Under the pieces are notes generated by a model. It ran no database searches, was not told where the DNA came from, and saw nothing but the letters and a program-made list of their open reading frames with translations. Positions 25,026-35,575 of a stretch of DNA of 64,000 bases are shown here, in pieces (the stretch's first letter is position 1; every line of letters begins with the position of its first letter). The position numbers were made by a program, and so were the translations under genes. Location: the NCBI RefSeq assembly GCF_921293095.1, contig NC_060253.1, positions 76,483,992-76,547,991 of the forward strand, in the 5' to 3' direction. The stretch comes from Ischnura elegans (Eukaryota > Arthropoda > Insecta > Odonata > Coenagrionidae).

Positions 25026-27089
25026 CTAGAGTACAAAGACAAGGCGGAGAACATCTTACATTAGAGACAGGGCAGTGTTCTTCAAATATCTTAACTTTTA
25101 AATTTCGGTCTCATAATTGGGTAGCGCAAACGATATTACCTTATGCAACTCATTACTCATGCTACGACGTTATAACTTTAAATAAGTTGCTGATCGAAAA
25201 TGTGTAACCACTTTTGCAGTAAAATAATTTTACAACAAATTCAATCAAAAACTTACTGTTAATAGAAAAGCAAAGACGAAATGAGAAGGTAAAATGTGAT
25301 TCGCCGGCCAAAGGTTTGCGTTTTTGTCATTTCATAGTTATGCTAAAGAATAAAAAAATACTTCAGCTACTGAGTTTACGCTGAGCTTTAGTTACGATAT
25401 TACCTTATGCAACTCATTACTCGTGCTACGATGTTATAACTTTAAATAAGCTGCTGATCGAAAACATGTAACCAATTTTGCAGTAAAATAATTTTACAAC
25501 AAATTCAATAAAAAAAAATTGTCAATGAAGAAGCAAAGACGAAATGTAAAGGTAAAAAGTGATTCACCGACCAAAGGTCTTAAAAGATCAATAGAATAAT
25601 AGGTCAAAGGTCTCAAAGAATATTAATAAATGTGTGAAATCGTTTCATAAATCAAGAAACCATTTTTAACATAACATAGCCAATTATTAAAAAAAATACA
25701 GATGAAGCTTTCTAAGTCTCATCAAGCGACGAAATGTAATCGGCGAGACTCCATAAGTAAATTCCATAGTCAGTGTAGAAACCGATTCTATGCGCTTGTC
25801 AAATTTAGAGGCAGTTGCTGTAAAAGTATGCCACTCATGATTATTTATTGATACTCGCAAATTACTATACCTTTTTCAAAATTTATACGGAATGAGAAAT
25901 TAAGCGATACATAGGATGCACCGCACAGTGATCCAGAATACCGAAAAGTGCAGCACGGTAACCTACCAAAATCACAATCGAGAATTCATAAGTTTTTGAG
26001 GTCGTTTATTACAAGTTTGAGCCCAGCAATTGAAAAAAAATTTTTGAAACGCTAAAAATCTGAAACTGTGTTTGGGGTATGCTGAACTCTTGTCACCTGG
26101 GATGCCTATCGAGTATATAGTCTTTTAAAAAAAATTCAAACGGAGGTATCAGCTTTACAAAACAAAACTTATCGTTCCAATTTACTTGCAATAGCTAAAC
26201 GCCACGCATAAGCGAGAGTAGAGTGGTAGGTTGGCTTCATTTTTAAGGTATGACAGTCGCAGCTGCAAACTATTTCATTGTATAACGCATGCAATTTAAG
26301 GATTAAACTTTAAAGAACAGCCTGTGTTGTTAGTTGTGCTGTTCGAAGGAGATATTGAAAAGGTGGATCTCATTGCCCTCATCCACGCGCCGAGGACTTT
26401 GTTTAAAATCGATTAAAATGGGACCATGGGATGGAATTGGGCCTGCACTGTTCAGTTCCCTTTCCAGCATACTAGAATAAAAATTACAATCGTACTTAAC
26501 ACACTTTGAATCCGCGAAATTAAAAATCTCTCACAATTTTATGGACAAAACTACTAAACAATTTTCCTTCCTTATCATTACACTTTGTCGTAATAGACTG
26601 GGATTTTCGGGGTAGAAATGGTAAGTAAAAGTGCATATTATTAATGAGTAAAAATTATAATCAGCGAAAGTGGGGCATAAATTATTTCAAATTTATAATT
26701 ACGAAAAAGTTCATATATTTTGTGAGTAATCACTGAGGACTTCGAAGCCAAAAGTAATCTCAACTTAAAAGTGACAACGCTATCGTAAAATTATATCCAT
26801 ATTTGCCGTAAAACGAGTAAATAATCGAAATATTTACGACATAAAATGCCAAAGTCATTATGTATCAACTTCATTATGCTGGAAATAAATTTATTTAAGG
26901 GGTAAGGGAGAAATAATTAAGACTCCAAAGGTATTAGGGAACCATGCGCAGCAATTGCTGTGGTTCCGCGAATGTTCAGCCGCTGGAGGAAATCGAAGGG
27001 AATGTAAAAACCGCAGGGAAATCACAAGAGAGATATGTTTGTATGCTTTAGGATTATTAAAATCAAACAAGAAAGATTTTTGCACTTAC
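25026..27089 (-). other. Pdfr: Pdfr intron between TM5/ICL3 and TM6 exons
   Basis: About 2.1 kb, phase 2, with donor GTAAGT and acceptor TACTCTAG in gene orientation. The end next to the TM6 exon contains a tandem duplication with a 264-bp period (25130-25580). I see nothing else in it beyond AT-rich sequence. Confidence 0.8.
25130..25580. repeat. tandem duplication, 264-bp period
   Basis: Copy 1 starts at 25130 and copy 2 at 25394 with ACGATATTACCTTATGCAAC. The copies stay clearly alignable through GCAGTAAAATAATTTTACAA and GCAAAGACGAAATG to CCAAAGGT. Scattered substitutions and small indels show that the event is not very recent. The duplicated unit is non-coding and entirely intronic. Confidence 0.85.
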
Positions 27090-27175
27090 CTCACTTGCTC
27101 TATCTCACTCGTGTGGCTCTGGCGAAGTTTCACGACAAGCACTCGGATGATATTCAGAAGGAACAGGAAATTTAA
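27090..27175 (-). CDS. Pdfr: Pdfr exon: TM5 end and third intracellular loop
   Basis: The acceptor ATTTTTGCAG is followed by TTA AAT TTC in phase 0, and the exon ends AG|GTAAGT in phase 2. The 86-nt exon encodes LNFLFLLNIIRVLVVKLRQS and then HTSEIEQV. This is the cytoplasmic half of TM5 followed by the third intracellular loop, where class B receptors contact Gs. The NIIRVLV.KLRQS motif and the S-[DE]-I-E-Q spacing before R-K-A-V-R match the fly PDF receptor. The Arg codon split across the next intron is restored exactly. The exon is far shorter than 200 nt and is recognisable only through its frame linkage with its neighbours. Confidence 0.93.
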
Positions 27176-29106
27176 CTGCAAAAATAGATAAATAGTTCAA
27201 AATAAACTTAAATTGATACTTACCAAAAATTATTTTTCTCCAAGTCTCCTATTTCCTTAAGAAAATTCAAGTGAGATTAAACTTCTTTCGTTAATAGCAA
27301 ATTTAATAAATGAATACATTTAAATCTGTGAATGATTTGTAAAATATTTTTCTTAAAATTCTCGTTGTGTTCTATATGCTAGTATCTTACGTACAGAAAA
27401 TTAGTATATATTATCATCTATATCTTCTATCAAATAGTATCTTACGTACATAAACTGATAAAATAAAATAAAACCAAGCATAAATCCACCACTTACCCGT
27501 TTTATCAAATTTAATACAACTATGAATTTATGGCTAATTTTAATACATTGTAAACTTTTCGTTTCAAATTTGTGAATCTCTCCATCTACAGAGTTTCTGC
27601 AGCGTTAGTTGTAAGAGGTCGAGTAAAGAAAATTATGATAAAGTCGCTAAAATTACTCAATAAATGACAGTTAATTTATGAAAACTACGCAAAATTGAAC
27701 TCGTCATTCACTTGCACTACATGCCTACTCTGTTGTACTTATCTCAGTTCATCATTGTAATTGATTTTATATTTAAGTAAACAAGTCTTGAAATATCTTC
27801 CTAATTTTTGCCATTAGAAAAAAATGGACTCAACGAGGAAACGATAATGCAGAGATTGTAGGGATTATTAAGAAAATAATATGTGCAAACTCCATAGAAA
27901 CTCGTAATGAGACCAGTCATCGAGAGGCGAGAATGGTTATAAGTTTAAGACGCATTTATATGCCAAGGATATCAACAAAATTTTAAACAAAGTTGAAAAT
28001 ATAAAAAACCTGCGTAGCTGAGCCTCTTAATTATTTAAATTACTTCTTCATACAATATAAGGATATTTCAGTAATGAAATTAGGATTATCATTCAGTTTG
28101 GAACGATAAATAAACAGGGAAGTCGTTAATGAGTTTAAAAGATATAATTCAAAAATATATGATATGAAACGTTGCGTAATGCTTTCGGGAATCTTGAGGG
28201 AAACAAGTCCTCAGGGAAATAAGTAGGAAGCATAGGCTATGAGTATCCTGACGAGAGAAAGCCGTCGATATGGGTCTATAGAGATGGAAAGGAACAAATA
28301 CTTGGTGTCTGAGGAGGTGAAATGATTGTTTACTACGAACACGAAGGAGGTGTGGATAAAAAATGTAAGGAAGGGCACAGAAGAGCTGGCCCAACACGAG
28401 AAATGCAGGATATATTAAAAGAAAATAAATTCTCCAAGGCCGTACCCTCTTCTTATTAGAGTACGGCCTTAGAGAATGTATTTTCTTTGAAATGCTGGCA
28501 GTAGACCGTTCAATTTCCTATAGCAGGATATTTTGACGGAAGGTAGGAGAGAAGAAAATTGAAGTATATGATGCATTCGTTGGATAGGGACGTTTATGCG
28601 TTAAAATTAAAATTTATTTAGCAATAGATAGTATAAACGTAAACGGAGCCGTATTTCATTTACCCCCGGAGTACATCACAAAACCTAAGAGTCCAGTTAC
28701 TAAGTCCATGAGTGGGACTCGTAAAAATCATTTGGAACACAGTGCATTGATACGAAAATGTGTAATGTCTGCATTCAGCTTAAAGAGGTTCGCATTGCAG
28801 GAAAGATTTGTGAACTGAAATTGTCGAAAAGCGTACAGACCAGAATATATACCTATGTACCATAACTTAGTACACGAACATGGTCTTGGGAATTTAATTG
28901 CATGAAAATGTACCTGACTCTAAATTTTAAATATAGATCCTAATGGCAGGCTCAGATGATAGAATTTAAAAATTGGTAGGAATCGTGAATTTTATATAAA
29001 ATAAAGTACAACTTATTAAAATCCTAAAGATAACAAACTCTTCCCAAAATGCGCACATTAATCACATAATGTTTTTATGTTGTTAATATAAATTCTAAAT
29101 GCTTAC
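27176..29106 (-). other. Pdfr: Pdfr intron within TM5
   Basis: About 1.9 kb, phase 0, GTAAGC to TTTTGCAG in gene orientation. It contains one strong foldback (28418-28488) and a short direct repeat AGTATCTTACGTACA at about 27383 and 27436. No other feature is supported. Confidence 0.8.
28418..28488. repeat. 28-bp-arm foldback hairpin in Pdfr intron
   Basis: The left arm 28418-28445 (AAAGAAAATAAATTCTCCAA then GGCCGTAC) and the right arm 28461-28488 are reverse complements with two mismatches, separated by a 15-nt loop. The stem length is compatible with a pre-microRNA, a foldback transposon remnant, or an inverted duplication. The GC-rich GGCCGTAC core beside AT-rich outer arms is unusual here. 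Either strand could form the hairpin when transcribed, and the Pdfr primary transcript would include it. Confidence 0.75.
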
Positions 29107-29176
29107 CAATATAACTCCCAAACGAGGTCCTTCGAGGATCCAGAAGTATAAAGTTAAGTTGTAACCCCACCAACAC
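29107..29176 (-). CDS. Pdfr: Pdfr exon: second extracellular loop and TM5 start
   Basis: The acceptor TATTTACAG precedes G TGT TGG, and the donor is TTG|GTAAGC. The first base completes AG|G (Arg) from the TM4 exon, and the remaining 69 nt encode CWWGYNLTLYFWILEGPRLG then VIL. The leading Cys is the conserved second-loop cysteine that forms a disulfide with the Cys at the top of TM3, and C-W is typical of class B receptors. NLT is a potential N-glycosylation site in the loop. W-x-L-E-G-P-R-L is a PDF-receptor-like TM5 entrance. The exon is only 70 nt but fits both neighbours in phase. Confidence 0.93.
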
Positions 29177-29769
29177 CTGTAAATAATTGAAAAGCAAACG
29201 GAATTGAAAATAATAAATGTAGAAACCAATTATGTGACAGTAATTTCATAGGAACGAATTTCTCGGCTTATTTTATTCCCATTTTTTCTCGCAGCCCCCT
29301 TAAGACTGGAGAAAGATATCTCAGGTAAGACTTATAGCATAAATCTGAAAAAAATAATCACTAAGAACGGAAAGAATACACATTATATATCTCAAGTAAT
29401 TTGATTTTCAGTGCTTTGAAGCAGAGTAGGATTTGCTCACAAAGAGCTCTTACCCATGACGTTTCAATATACTATTTGGGATGCCATGAAGAAGAAGTAT
29501 GAATTTATTAGAAAAATATGAATGGTCATTGGGTGTAATAAATACCGATGCTTTCCCTCCGCAACTATGTTTTTTTATTTAGGCATTAAAAATTTAACTC
29601 AAAACTCAAATAATCAACGAAACAAGTATAATTGGTTGAAGAAACAATTGACCAAATCATGGTAGAGTATGCTATGCATACTTGAAAAAACAACCATTAG
29701 AAATTGGGAGAACAGTTAAATTTTAAGAATTAAGATTCAAGAAGAGGATTCTCCTAGGTAATCAAAATA

Positions 29770-30270
29770 CTAAAAAAATTCTTTTCCATACTTTTCGGCT
29801 GATTCCTCAAATTCCAAGCCGTTATTTAAAGTCAATATTAGTATAATTATCAATTAAAATCTTTCTTTTCCAATGGAATCACACTTAAAATTCAGTAAGG
29901 CATTAATTTCTACGTTACTTCAATGCCACTCAACAAGGTATTTTCCTCGTTGAGTGGCATTGGTTATCGATTTTATGGTTAAAAATAAGCACACTAGTCA
30001 CCGTGAAATCAATTGCAGGATGCTCTTACCGATTACCAGATCATCACTGCATATGAAGGACACGTTTTCTCAAGCATTCGTCAAGAAAGACCAGACGAAG
30101 ATTGAAATTCAAATGAGTCGCATGAACAGCATTATATTTACCACCATAATGTGCTTGTCTTAGTAATCAACGACCGGCACCGAGAAAATACTGAATATAA
30201 GTCGAGTTATGATTTCATACTAGGGCCATATTTTCTCTTTCATTATAATATTTTCTCTTTCACAAAAAGA
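29770..30270. repeat. intronic repeat unit, copy 2
   Basis: This is the diverged partner of 24240-24720 in the same orientation. Shared ordered blocks include AATCTTTCTTTTCCAATG, GGCATTAATTT, ACTTCAATGCCACT, TTTTCTCAAGCATTCGTC, ATGAGTCGCATGAACAGC and CCGAGAAAATA. This copy carries a local inverted repeat at 29922-29961 that the first copy lacks. Confidence 0.6.
29922..29961. repeat. 17-bp-stem hairpin
   Basis: AATGCCACTCAACAAGG (29922-29938) pairs with CCTCGTTGAGTGGCATT (29945-29961) with one G:U-type mismatch and a 6-nt loop. It occupies the position where the related copy at 24.5 kb has only one arm (CAATGCCACT), so it appears to be a local inverted duplication. Confidence 0.65.
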
Positions 30271-31166
30271 TCGAGTCCCATCGAAAACAACGTTTTTTAC
30301 TAAGCCAGTTAAATCAGGAAAGTTCTTAAGGGTGTTACACCCGGAATGCATTCTGTATCAAAAACTAAAAGTGAAGAGACAGTGGATTTGACTTAGATGA
30401 AAATATTTGCATCCTTATTTTGGGTACGTCCCAGCACTGTGAATTGACAAAATTTAAATGAATATAAATTCGGCCTTTAATGAGCCAACATCTAAGTATT
30501 TGATGACGGATATGATTATAATAACAAGTGAATAATCTTAAACAATCAAATTAAGTCGGCCATTTTGTCATAAACTGAGCCAATTCACAAGTAGCATATT
30601 ACAAAAAATATAGAAAATAGCTACTCTACAAGGCACCAATGAAAAAGATAAGTAACAGACTTTCAACAGCATTACTTATGGTTGTGAATTATTTGTTACC
30701 CTGAAAAAAATAATAGCTTCCTCCAACTCCTAACTTAAGTTTCGAGTGCCTATTGCCTCAGGCGGAATGAATGACTGAGATCCTTTCCATTGTCTCTAGA
30801 CAGTACATAAATTACACGAGTATCAAATAGTTTAGAAGAACCAAAATCGAATGGTAATGGCTATGTAAAATTAACAGTTAGTGCCTAGAAAGTTTTTTGC
30901 GGGAGAGATTACGACAAAGAGACCGAGGTGATATTCTAGCCCTGCTTTCTTAGAGTACTTGAGAGGGAATTGAATTATTATGATGGCCTTAAAGAATTAC
31001 CGTTGGGAAGAAAGACATTTAGACAAAGAAATTTAGGACACGTTCCATCACTGCGAGGAAAGATCTTAATATAATATTGACTTGATGTAAGCGCTGAGTA
31101 TATGACAGATGCCGCAAAAATTAAGAGTGAACTTCATGCAGCTAAAGCGGTAAACCTGCTTTGTGA

Positions 31167-31262
31167 ATGTATCCACTGTATTTGTAGCCTAGCATTGGTA
31201 AGGTGGCATTATAGAAGCGGTAGGCATTGAATTCTAAATGAATAATGGATATCTTTGCGGTG
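31167..31262 (+). repeat. dispersed block, copy 1 (partner at 32620)
   Basis: Shares TGTATCCA..TTTG.AGCC, GG.AAGGTGG, ATTCTAA and ATGGATAT..GCGG in order with 32620-32702. It is short, non-coding and in the same orientation. Confidence 0.45.
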
Positions 31263-32619
31263 TGTCAATAATGAGACACTCATCCCGAACGAACAGCAGT
31301 CTACCACGAGAGGACCATTGGTGAAGTCAGTTAGCCGCTATCTTCCGATTTCGGTCACGAGACTCTTCTCAACCTATCGGCAAACGATAAAAATAAAAAT
31401 CTGCCCATCGTTGTGGTCCAGGGAGGAAGAAACGGTCAGCAACGCCGTTGGCCACGGTTTTCGCTAATGATTGTTACTCGATGCCAAGCTGTGAATCGCA
31501 GCCCTTAATGAGGGTCGGAAGGATATCCATTCACACTGTGGGTGAAATGTGAGCAGAAATAAAAAAATAAAAAATAAAATAAAAACGCACCACGGGTCCT
31601 TCACTACGACAAATACAGAAGATGGAGCCTTCCCCAATTCAGACAAATTATATTCGACTCCAACGACACGGATACGGAGAAGGGTCGACCGTACCCCCTA
31701 TATCCTGTACCCTTAAACCTTTCCCCACCCTTCGTGCCCTTTAACTCCCTTCACATCCTGGTCCATCTGAACTGCCCAATATCCGACCCTTGATTCATCC
31801 ATCTCGACGTCCTAACTCATCATCTTCATATTTTGGAACCCTCGCACTCACCCGAACATCCACGACTTTGAAGGATACACGTTCTGCGCTGCTCACTAAA
31901 GCGGAAATACGATACCACTTTTGGTGAGAATGAACCCGAGCCATAAGCATAAGGAGCGACGGTTATGCCGCAAAGATGCGGTGTCAACTTTCCATCAACT
32001 TGTGTTAGGATAGTAGTGGAAGAAGACCCCGGTCTCAAAATTTATTTCATACCAGAAACCAACGCTAAAACATTTTGTTTTATATTAACAAGCAACAAAT
32101 AAGTGATGATTATTATAAACCTATTCGTATTACTCCGAGACGGATACTGGATGGGGACAAGGGAGGGTAGTTGGGGAGCCTGGGAGGTAATCTCCGAGCA
32201 TAGTGGGGGTCCGAACAAAATTATTATCTTATTTAGTGTAAATGGCATACCCAGGGAGTACCCTATAGCCCCGCGTAACCCCACTCTGGATCTACCGCTG
32301 TTATACGTGCTCTTTTCATAAGAAATTCCCAGTGCCATCTTCTCCACTACGAAGAAAACTCTACGATTGTTAAGCGTCACTTCGTTAACAATGCCAAAGA
32401 TTGAAAGTTTTCCTAATTATTTTTAATGAATCGCTTTTATATTTACGTCACTTCTCTGACGGTCACGTTTTTTGAACAGAGTACTTATGAGCAACACATT
32501 TTATTCTAATACTATTATTTAGTTAGGCGAATTATTTCCGTTGATGACACTTGCAGTTGTCTCGCAACGAAAGAAAAGGCACACTAATTCAGCGCTAAAC
32601 CTACACTGTAGACCGTCAT

Positions 32620-32702
32620 TGTATCCATTTTTGCAGCCTTACGTCGGCAAGGTGGTACTTAAATATTTCAGAATATTCTAAGATAAGATGGATATGCGGA
32701 TT
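32620..32702 (+). repeat. dispersed block, copy 2 (partner at 31167)
   Basis: The diverged partner of 31167-31262: TTGTATCCATTTTTGCAGCC, GGCAAGGTGG, ATTCTAAGATAAG and ATGGATATGCGG line up in order. The family is unknown. Confidence 0.45.
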
Positions 32703-33065
32703 AATTTCGAGACATACCTTATTTTGGGAGTTAATAAAAAATAAAGTATAATTTGTTTAGTTTATTCAAAATAATTTCACACAGGTATTGTCAAATTGGA
32801 CCATTAATTTCATCAGAGAAAGCAAGAATTCATTTTTGAATATATGATAGTTAAGCTTCAGAACATAAAGTAAGAATTTATGTTTCGAGCCAATTTTTTG
32901 GCTGTGGTAACAGAGAAAAAACCTCGAACCAATGCTTCAATTATTCTTTCTGTATAATCAAAGCAAAAATATATTGCATTTAATATTTTAATTTACACAT
33001 ATAGGAACAATTGCTACTATGCATTTTCGACCGTAACATTAACACTCATTGTCAGAACCAATGAA

Positions 33066-33280
33066 CCCTTCAGAGCTGTTTCTGGGAGAAATGAAATTTC
33101 GAGACTTACTATTTTAAAAATGTTAAAATTTTGAACTCATTCAAAATTATTCTGGCAGCTACATATTTCGCCATTAAACTTTACAGCACAAATGAGCATG
33201 TAGTTCAAATATTTGCTGAATAGAATTGAAAATGTATGCATACTTGATAATACTTGAAAGCAACATTGGGTTATGATGGG
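33066..33280. mobile_element. piggyBac-like MITE, degraded copy
   Basis: This is about 215 bp, begins CCCTTCAGAGC and ends GGGTTATGATGGG. It is alignable along its length with the better copy at 63036-63247, sharing TTCTGGGAGAAATG, ACATXTT.C.CCATTAAACTTTA and CATTGGGTTAT.GTGGGTTA. The flanks are TGAA and TTAG, apparently decayed TTAA. It has no coding capacity. Confidence 0.65.
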
Positions 33281-33472
33281 TTAGCTAGCGATGTTCGGTA
33301 GGAAAAACTAAACTAATTCTTACACTTATCTCGCCTATCTCTCGTTTCCATTGGGAATGGATTAAGGATAGACCCCGAGTTCCATGATTCATCTAGTTTG
33401 AATGAAAATCAATTCGTCTGTTAATACCTTATTAGCGATATGATTCAGAAAAGGATGTAAGAGATAGCTTAC

Positions 33473-33590
33473 CTGGAGGTTCCATAGTGTATGGCAGTAG
33501 TTAAGGCCCAAGCTGCAGTCATCAGCACAGGGACTCCCCATCCAACTAGGGTGTAGACGGAATAATACGACTTCTCTTGGAAGACAGTCA
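33473..33590 (-). CDS. Pdfr: Pdfr exon: second intracellular loop and TM4
   Basis: The acceptor TTTCTTCCAG precedes TG ACT, so ACA G|TG gives Thr-Val across the junction. The exon ends TCC AG|GTAAGC in phase 2. It encodes VTVFQEKSYYSVYTLVGWGV, PVLMTAAWALTTAIHY and GTS, which is the second intracellular loop followed by TM4 with the invariant G-W of secretin-family receptors (LVGWGVP) and the TM4 tryptophan. VFQ after HNM-[IV]-T-V follows the fly PDF receptor. The loop is short and lacks any glycine-rich insertion. Phases and spacing to both neighbours are exact. Confidence 0.94.
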
Positions 33591-33619
33591 CTGGAAGAAA
33601 GGGCTCATTAAAAATTTAT

Positions 33620-33790
33620 GTATACTAGGACTAGCCACGGTGGTATCTTTACGGAATCACCCGCAATGCACAAACTGTGCGAATAATCCACAATGAAAAA
33701 ATCATTCGCTTTGACCGGGATTCAAATCCGGATCCCCCGATTTCCGGTCGAATGCTTTAGCCAGTTAAGCTAATGCGTCGGCAAATTTCC
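33620..33790 (-). repeat. tRNA-derived SINE, second family
   Basis: On the minus strand the head contains an A-box-like TTAGCTTAACTGGCTAAAGC, a T-arm-like CCGGATTTGAATCCCGG and box B GGATTTGAATCC. The sequences that should form the acceptor stem do not pair, so this is not a functional tRNA. The body continues to ATTCCGTAAAGATACC and CACGGTGG-complement sequence near 33625. It lies a few tens of bases upstream of the TM4 exon in gene orientation, on the sense strand of Pdfr. It is unlike the SINEs at 11.0 and 42.9 kb. Confidence 0.7.
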
Positions 33791-33952
33791 ACAGGGGAAA
33801 TTTAACGCCTCATTAGATTAACTGTCGATTTTTCGGGGTTATAACAAGTTAACCTCAGCAAAATACCTCTACCTCCGAGCAACCCTTTCTTACCCCGACA
33901 TGCTTCTAGTAGAAATAGAAGATTTCTCGTTTTAAAAATGGAAAAGTTAGTA

Positions 33953-34479
33953 CCGTAAACCGGAACAACTTTGCCACTTTTTTCTTTTCCAACTGCACTC
34001 TTGTAAGTTCATGTACGACAATGATTTAAAACCATCATCAGCCATTAATCTTGGTCTCTACTTTCAAAATGAGTACAAAAATTACAACTTAAGTCAAATT
34101 TTATGCGTTGGAAAATTAAAACATAGTCGGCAAAGATTCTCAGGAACTGGGGCAACTTTGCCAACGGAGTTATATCCAGCGTTAACCTCAATAAAACAAT
34201 GGAATAAATAATTTTAACTTAGAAAACTCTTAAATATAGAATGGTACACCCAAATACTCAAAACACTGAACATAAACTGAAAACAAAATACTTATAAAGA
34301 CCTGCAAAAAATTCGTAAGACTATAAGTGTGTGGAAAGGCTATCACTCAATATCTTTTCTGTGTGACGAAAACATAGGCCCTTTCTTGGATAATTAGAGA
34401 ACTTATTAGGGCACCAAAGATAATATTTTTCAAAACCTGGCAAAGTTGTCCCACTCGGCAAAGTGGTCCCGGTATACGG
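33953..34479. mobile_element. mariner/Tc-type MITE, 527 bp
   Basis: The left end CCGTAAACCGGAACAACTTTG and the reverse-complemented right end CCGTATACCGGGACCACTTTG match at about 24-bp length with few differences. Both are bordered by TA (33951-33952 and 34480-34481), the target duplication of Tc1/mariner elements. Subterminal copies of the same motif occur inside (GGGGCAACTTTGCC near 34150, GGCAAAGTTGTCCC near 34440). The internal 66-codon open frame is not a transposase, so the element is non-autonomous. It lies in the intron between the TM3 and TM4 exons. Confidence 0.75.
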
Positions 34480-34489
34480 TACTTAATCA

Positions 34490-34650
34490 TATTCTTGGTG
34501 GCAACTATATATTTTGTCATAACACTTTATAACATAAAAGGAAACATCGTTAAGGTCTATCCTGAAAATTGCTGAAAAGAGCTGAAAATTTATGCATTTT
34601 TGATGTTGGTTAGAATCAAAATTGGTTATAATGGTTCAACGACAGAAAAT
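34490..34650. mobile_element. truncated piggyBac-like MITE copy
   Basis: This aligns with the right two-thirds of the 33066-33280 element: CTGGCA/TTGGTGGCA, ACTTTA.A.CA, TTGCTGAA, GAAAATxTATGCAT and GGTTATAATGG near the end. The left end is missing. It directly abuts the mariner-type MITE, which suggests nested or adjacent insertions. Confidence 0.4.
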
Positions 34651-35472
34651 TTCATATTATACAAGTGTATTCAGGATTTGAAAAAATACACAACTGTTGC
34701 ATCGCTTTAACAATTTCCAGTATATTTTGCCGTAAGGTAATTAATTAGGCATTAAATAGGTTACTCTTAAAGTGGGATCATCTTTATTTTCAACAAGGTT
34801 TCTTTTGAGTTTCAATTCAAAGTTGAATTTTGAATAAGGTAAACCATGAACACCTATTAAACATCGTTATTATTGGTTTTTAGAAGAGCCTTATATGCCT
34901 CTGACGTAGAAAGTTAGAAGCCACATGAACTAATGGTCACCTAAAATTCATCACGCATGTGATAATGTGCATACCATATGTTTAAAAATTAATTACATGA
35001 TAAAATCATGCATCATAGAGACATCTAGACGGCTAAATACAACCATAACTTGGTAAAGGCCATTTACACGCCTGGTAAAAAATAATGAGTAAAAAAATGA
35101 GCCTAATAACTAAAGAATTTTTGATATGCTTTCATCATCCAATACACTTTCATTAAAATTCTCGAGGTGTAAAGGAAAAATATATGGAATGAAATTATGA
35201 GACTGGTGCACGAGAAAACAAAGAGCTTCAAAGGCATGCTTAAAACTTCACTAGACAAAAAACACTGTTAATCACACACTCCTTTCAAGTGACGGTGAAA
35301 ATAAAATAAATTCATTCCGCATAAACTGATGACTTTTTGTTTTAATTCCGAAGATAAGCCTTCTAAAACTCATTGCATGGTTGTTATTTAAGATAAAGAT
35401 GCAGTTTTCTTCAATTTCCATTGCAGAAGTTTGAAAATTCTTCAAGGGACTCATTACTATGCATTATCATAC

Positions 35473-35575
35473 CTGTGATCATGTTGTGGAGATAAAGCCC
35501 TTCGATGAACATCCACATGAACATGGCTGTCCTGGCGTATTCCAAAAATACGTAGGATGCCTCGCAAAGGATGGG
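35473..35575 (-). CDS. Pdfr: Pdfr exon: TM3 (first exon in window)
   Basis: The acceptor CACTATGCTCAG precedes CCC ATC CTT TGC, and the donor is ACA G|GTATGA. The 103-nt exon encodes PILCEASYVFLEYARTAMFM and then WMFIEGLYLHNMIT. The Cys is the conserved top-of-TM3 cysteine, and E-G-L-Y-L-H is the class B TM3 signature. L-C-E-A-S-Y-V-x-L-E-Y-A-R-T-A-M-F-M-W-M-F is essentially the fly PDF receptor sequence as I recall it. The frame stays open further upstream, but no earlier AG exists in the pyrimidine-rich tract, so this start is well supported. The preceding exon should encode TM1-TM2 and end in phase 0. It was not located. Confidence 0.95.

Larger units (their letters stand above)
29177..33472 (-). 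other. Pdfr: Pdfr intron between TM4 and ECL2/TM5 exons
   Basis: About 4.3 kb, phase 2, GTAAGC to TTTACAG in gene orientation. It holds the second copy of the intronic repeat (29770-30270) with a hairpin inside it, a pair of related blocks at 31167-31262 and 32620-32702, a possible MITE end near 32260-32301, and a piggyBac-like MITE at 33066-33280. The short open frames at 31.2-32.4 kb have no recognisable homology. Confidence 0.8.
10183..35575 (-). other. Pdfr: Pdfr gene, 3' part (six exons, TM3 to C-terminus)
   Basis: This is the visible span of a class B GPCR gene, identified as the receptor for the neuropeptide PDF. In Drosophila that receptor couples to cAMP and synchronises circadian neurons. 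Exon lengths in gene order are 103, 118, 70, 86, 184 and 669 nt. The intron phases run 1, 2, 0, 2, 0 and give one uninterrupted frame of 409 residues. Hallmarks read from the sequence are LCEASYVFLEYART and FIEGLYLHNM (TM3), CWWGYNLT (second extracellular loop), WILEGPRL (TM5 entry), KLRQS (third intracellular loop), KAVRAALVLLPLLG (TM6) and YCFLNGEV (end of TM7). The pattern matches insect PDF receptors, as I recall them, better than DH31 or DH44 receptors. Introns are about 1.9, 4.3, 1.9, 2.1 and 14.0 kb. The 5' exons for the signal peptide, hormone-binding domain and TM1-TM2 are missing from the window. Confidence 0.92.

Noticed and set aside
32139..32301. Possible second MITE with a CAGCGGTAGATCCAG-type right end (complement at 32287-32301)
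   Set aside because: The right end looks transposon-like, but the left end is a poor match and no target duplication was found.
33712..33790. Functional tRNA gene on the minus strand
   Set aside because: Box A and box B are present, but the acceptor-stem halves do not pair, and the sequence continues into a SINE-like body.
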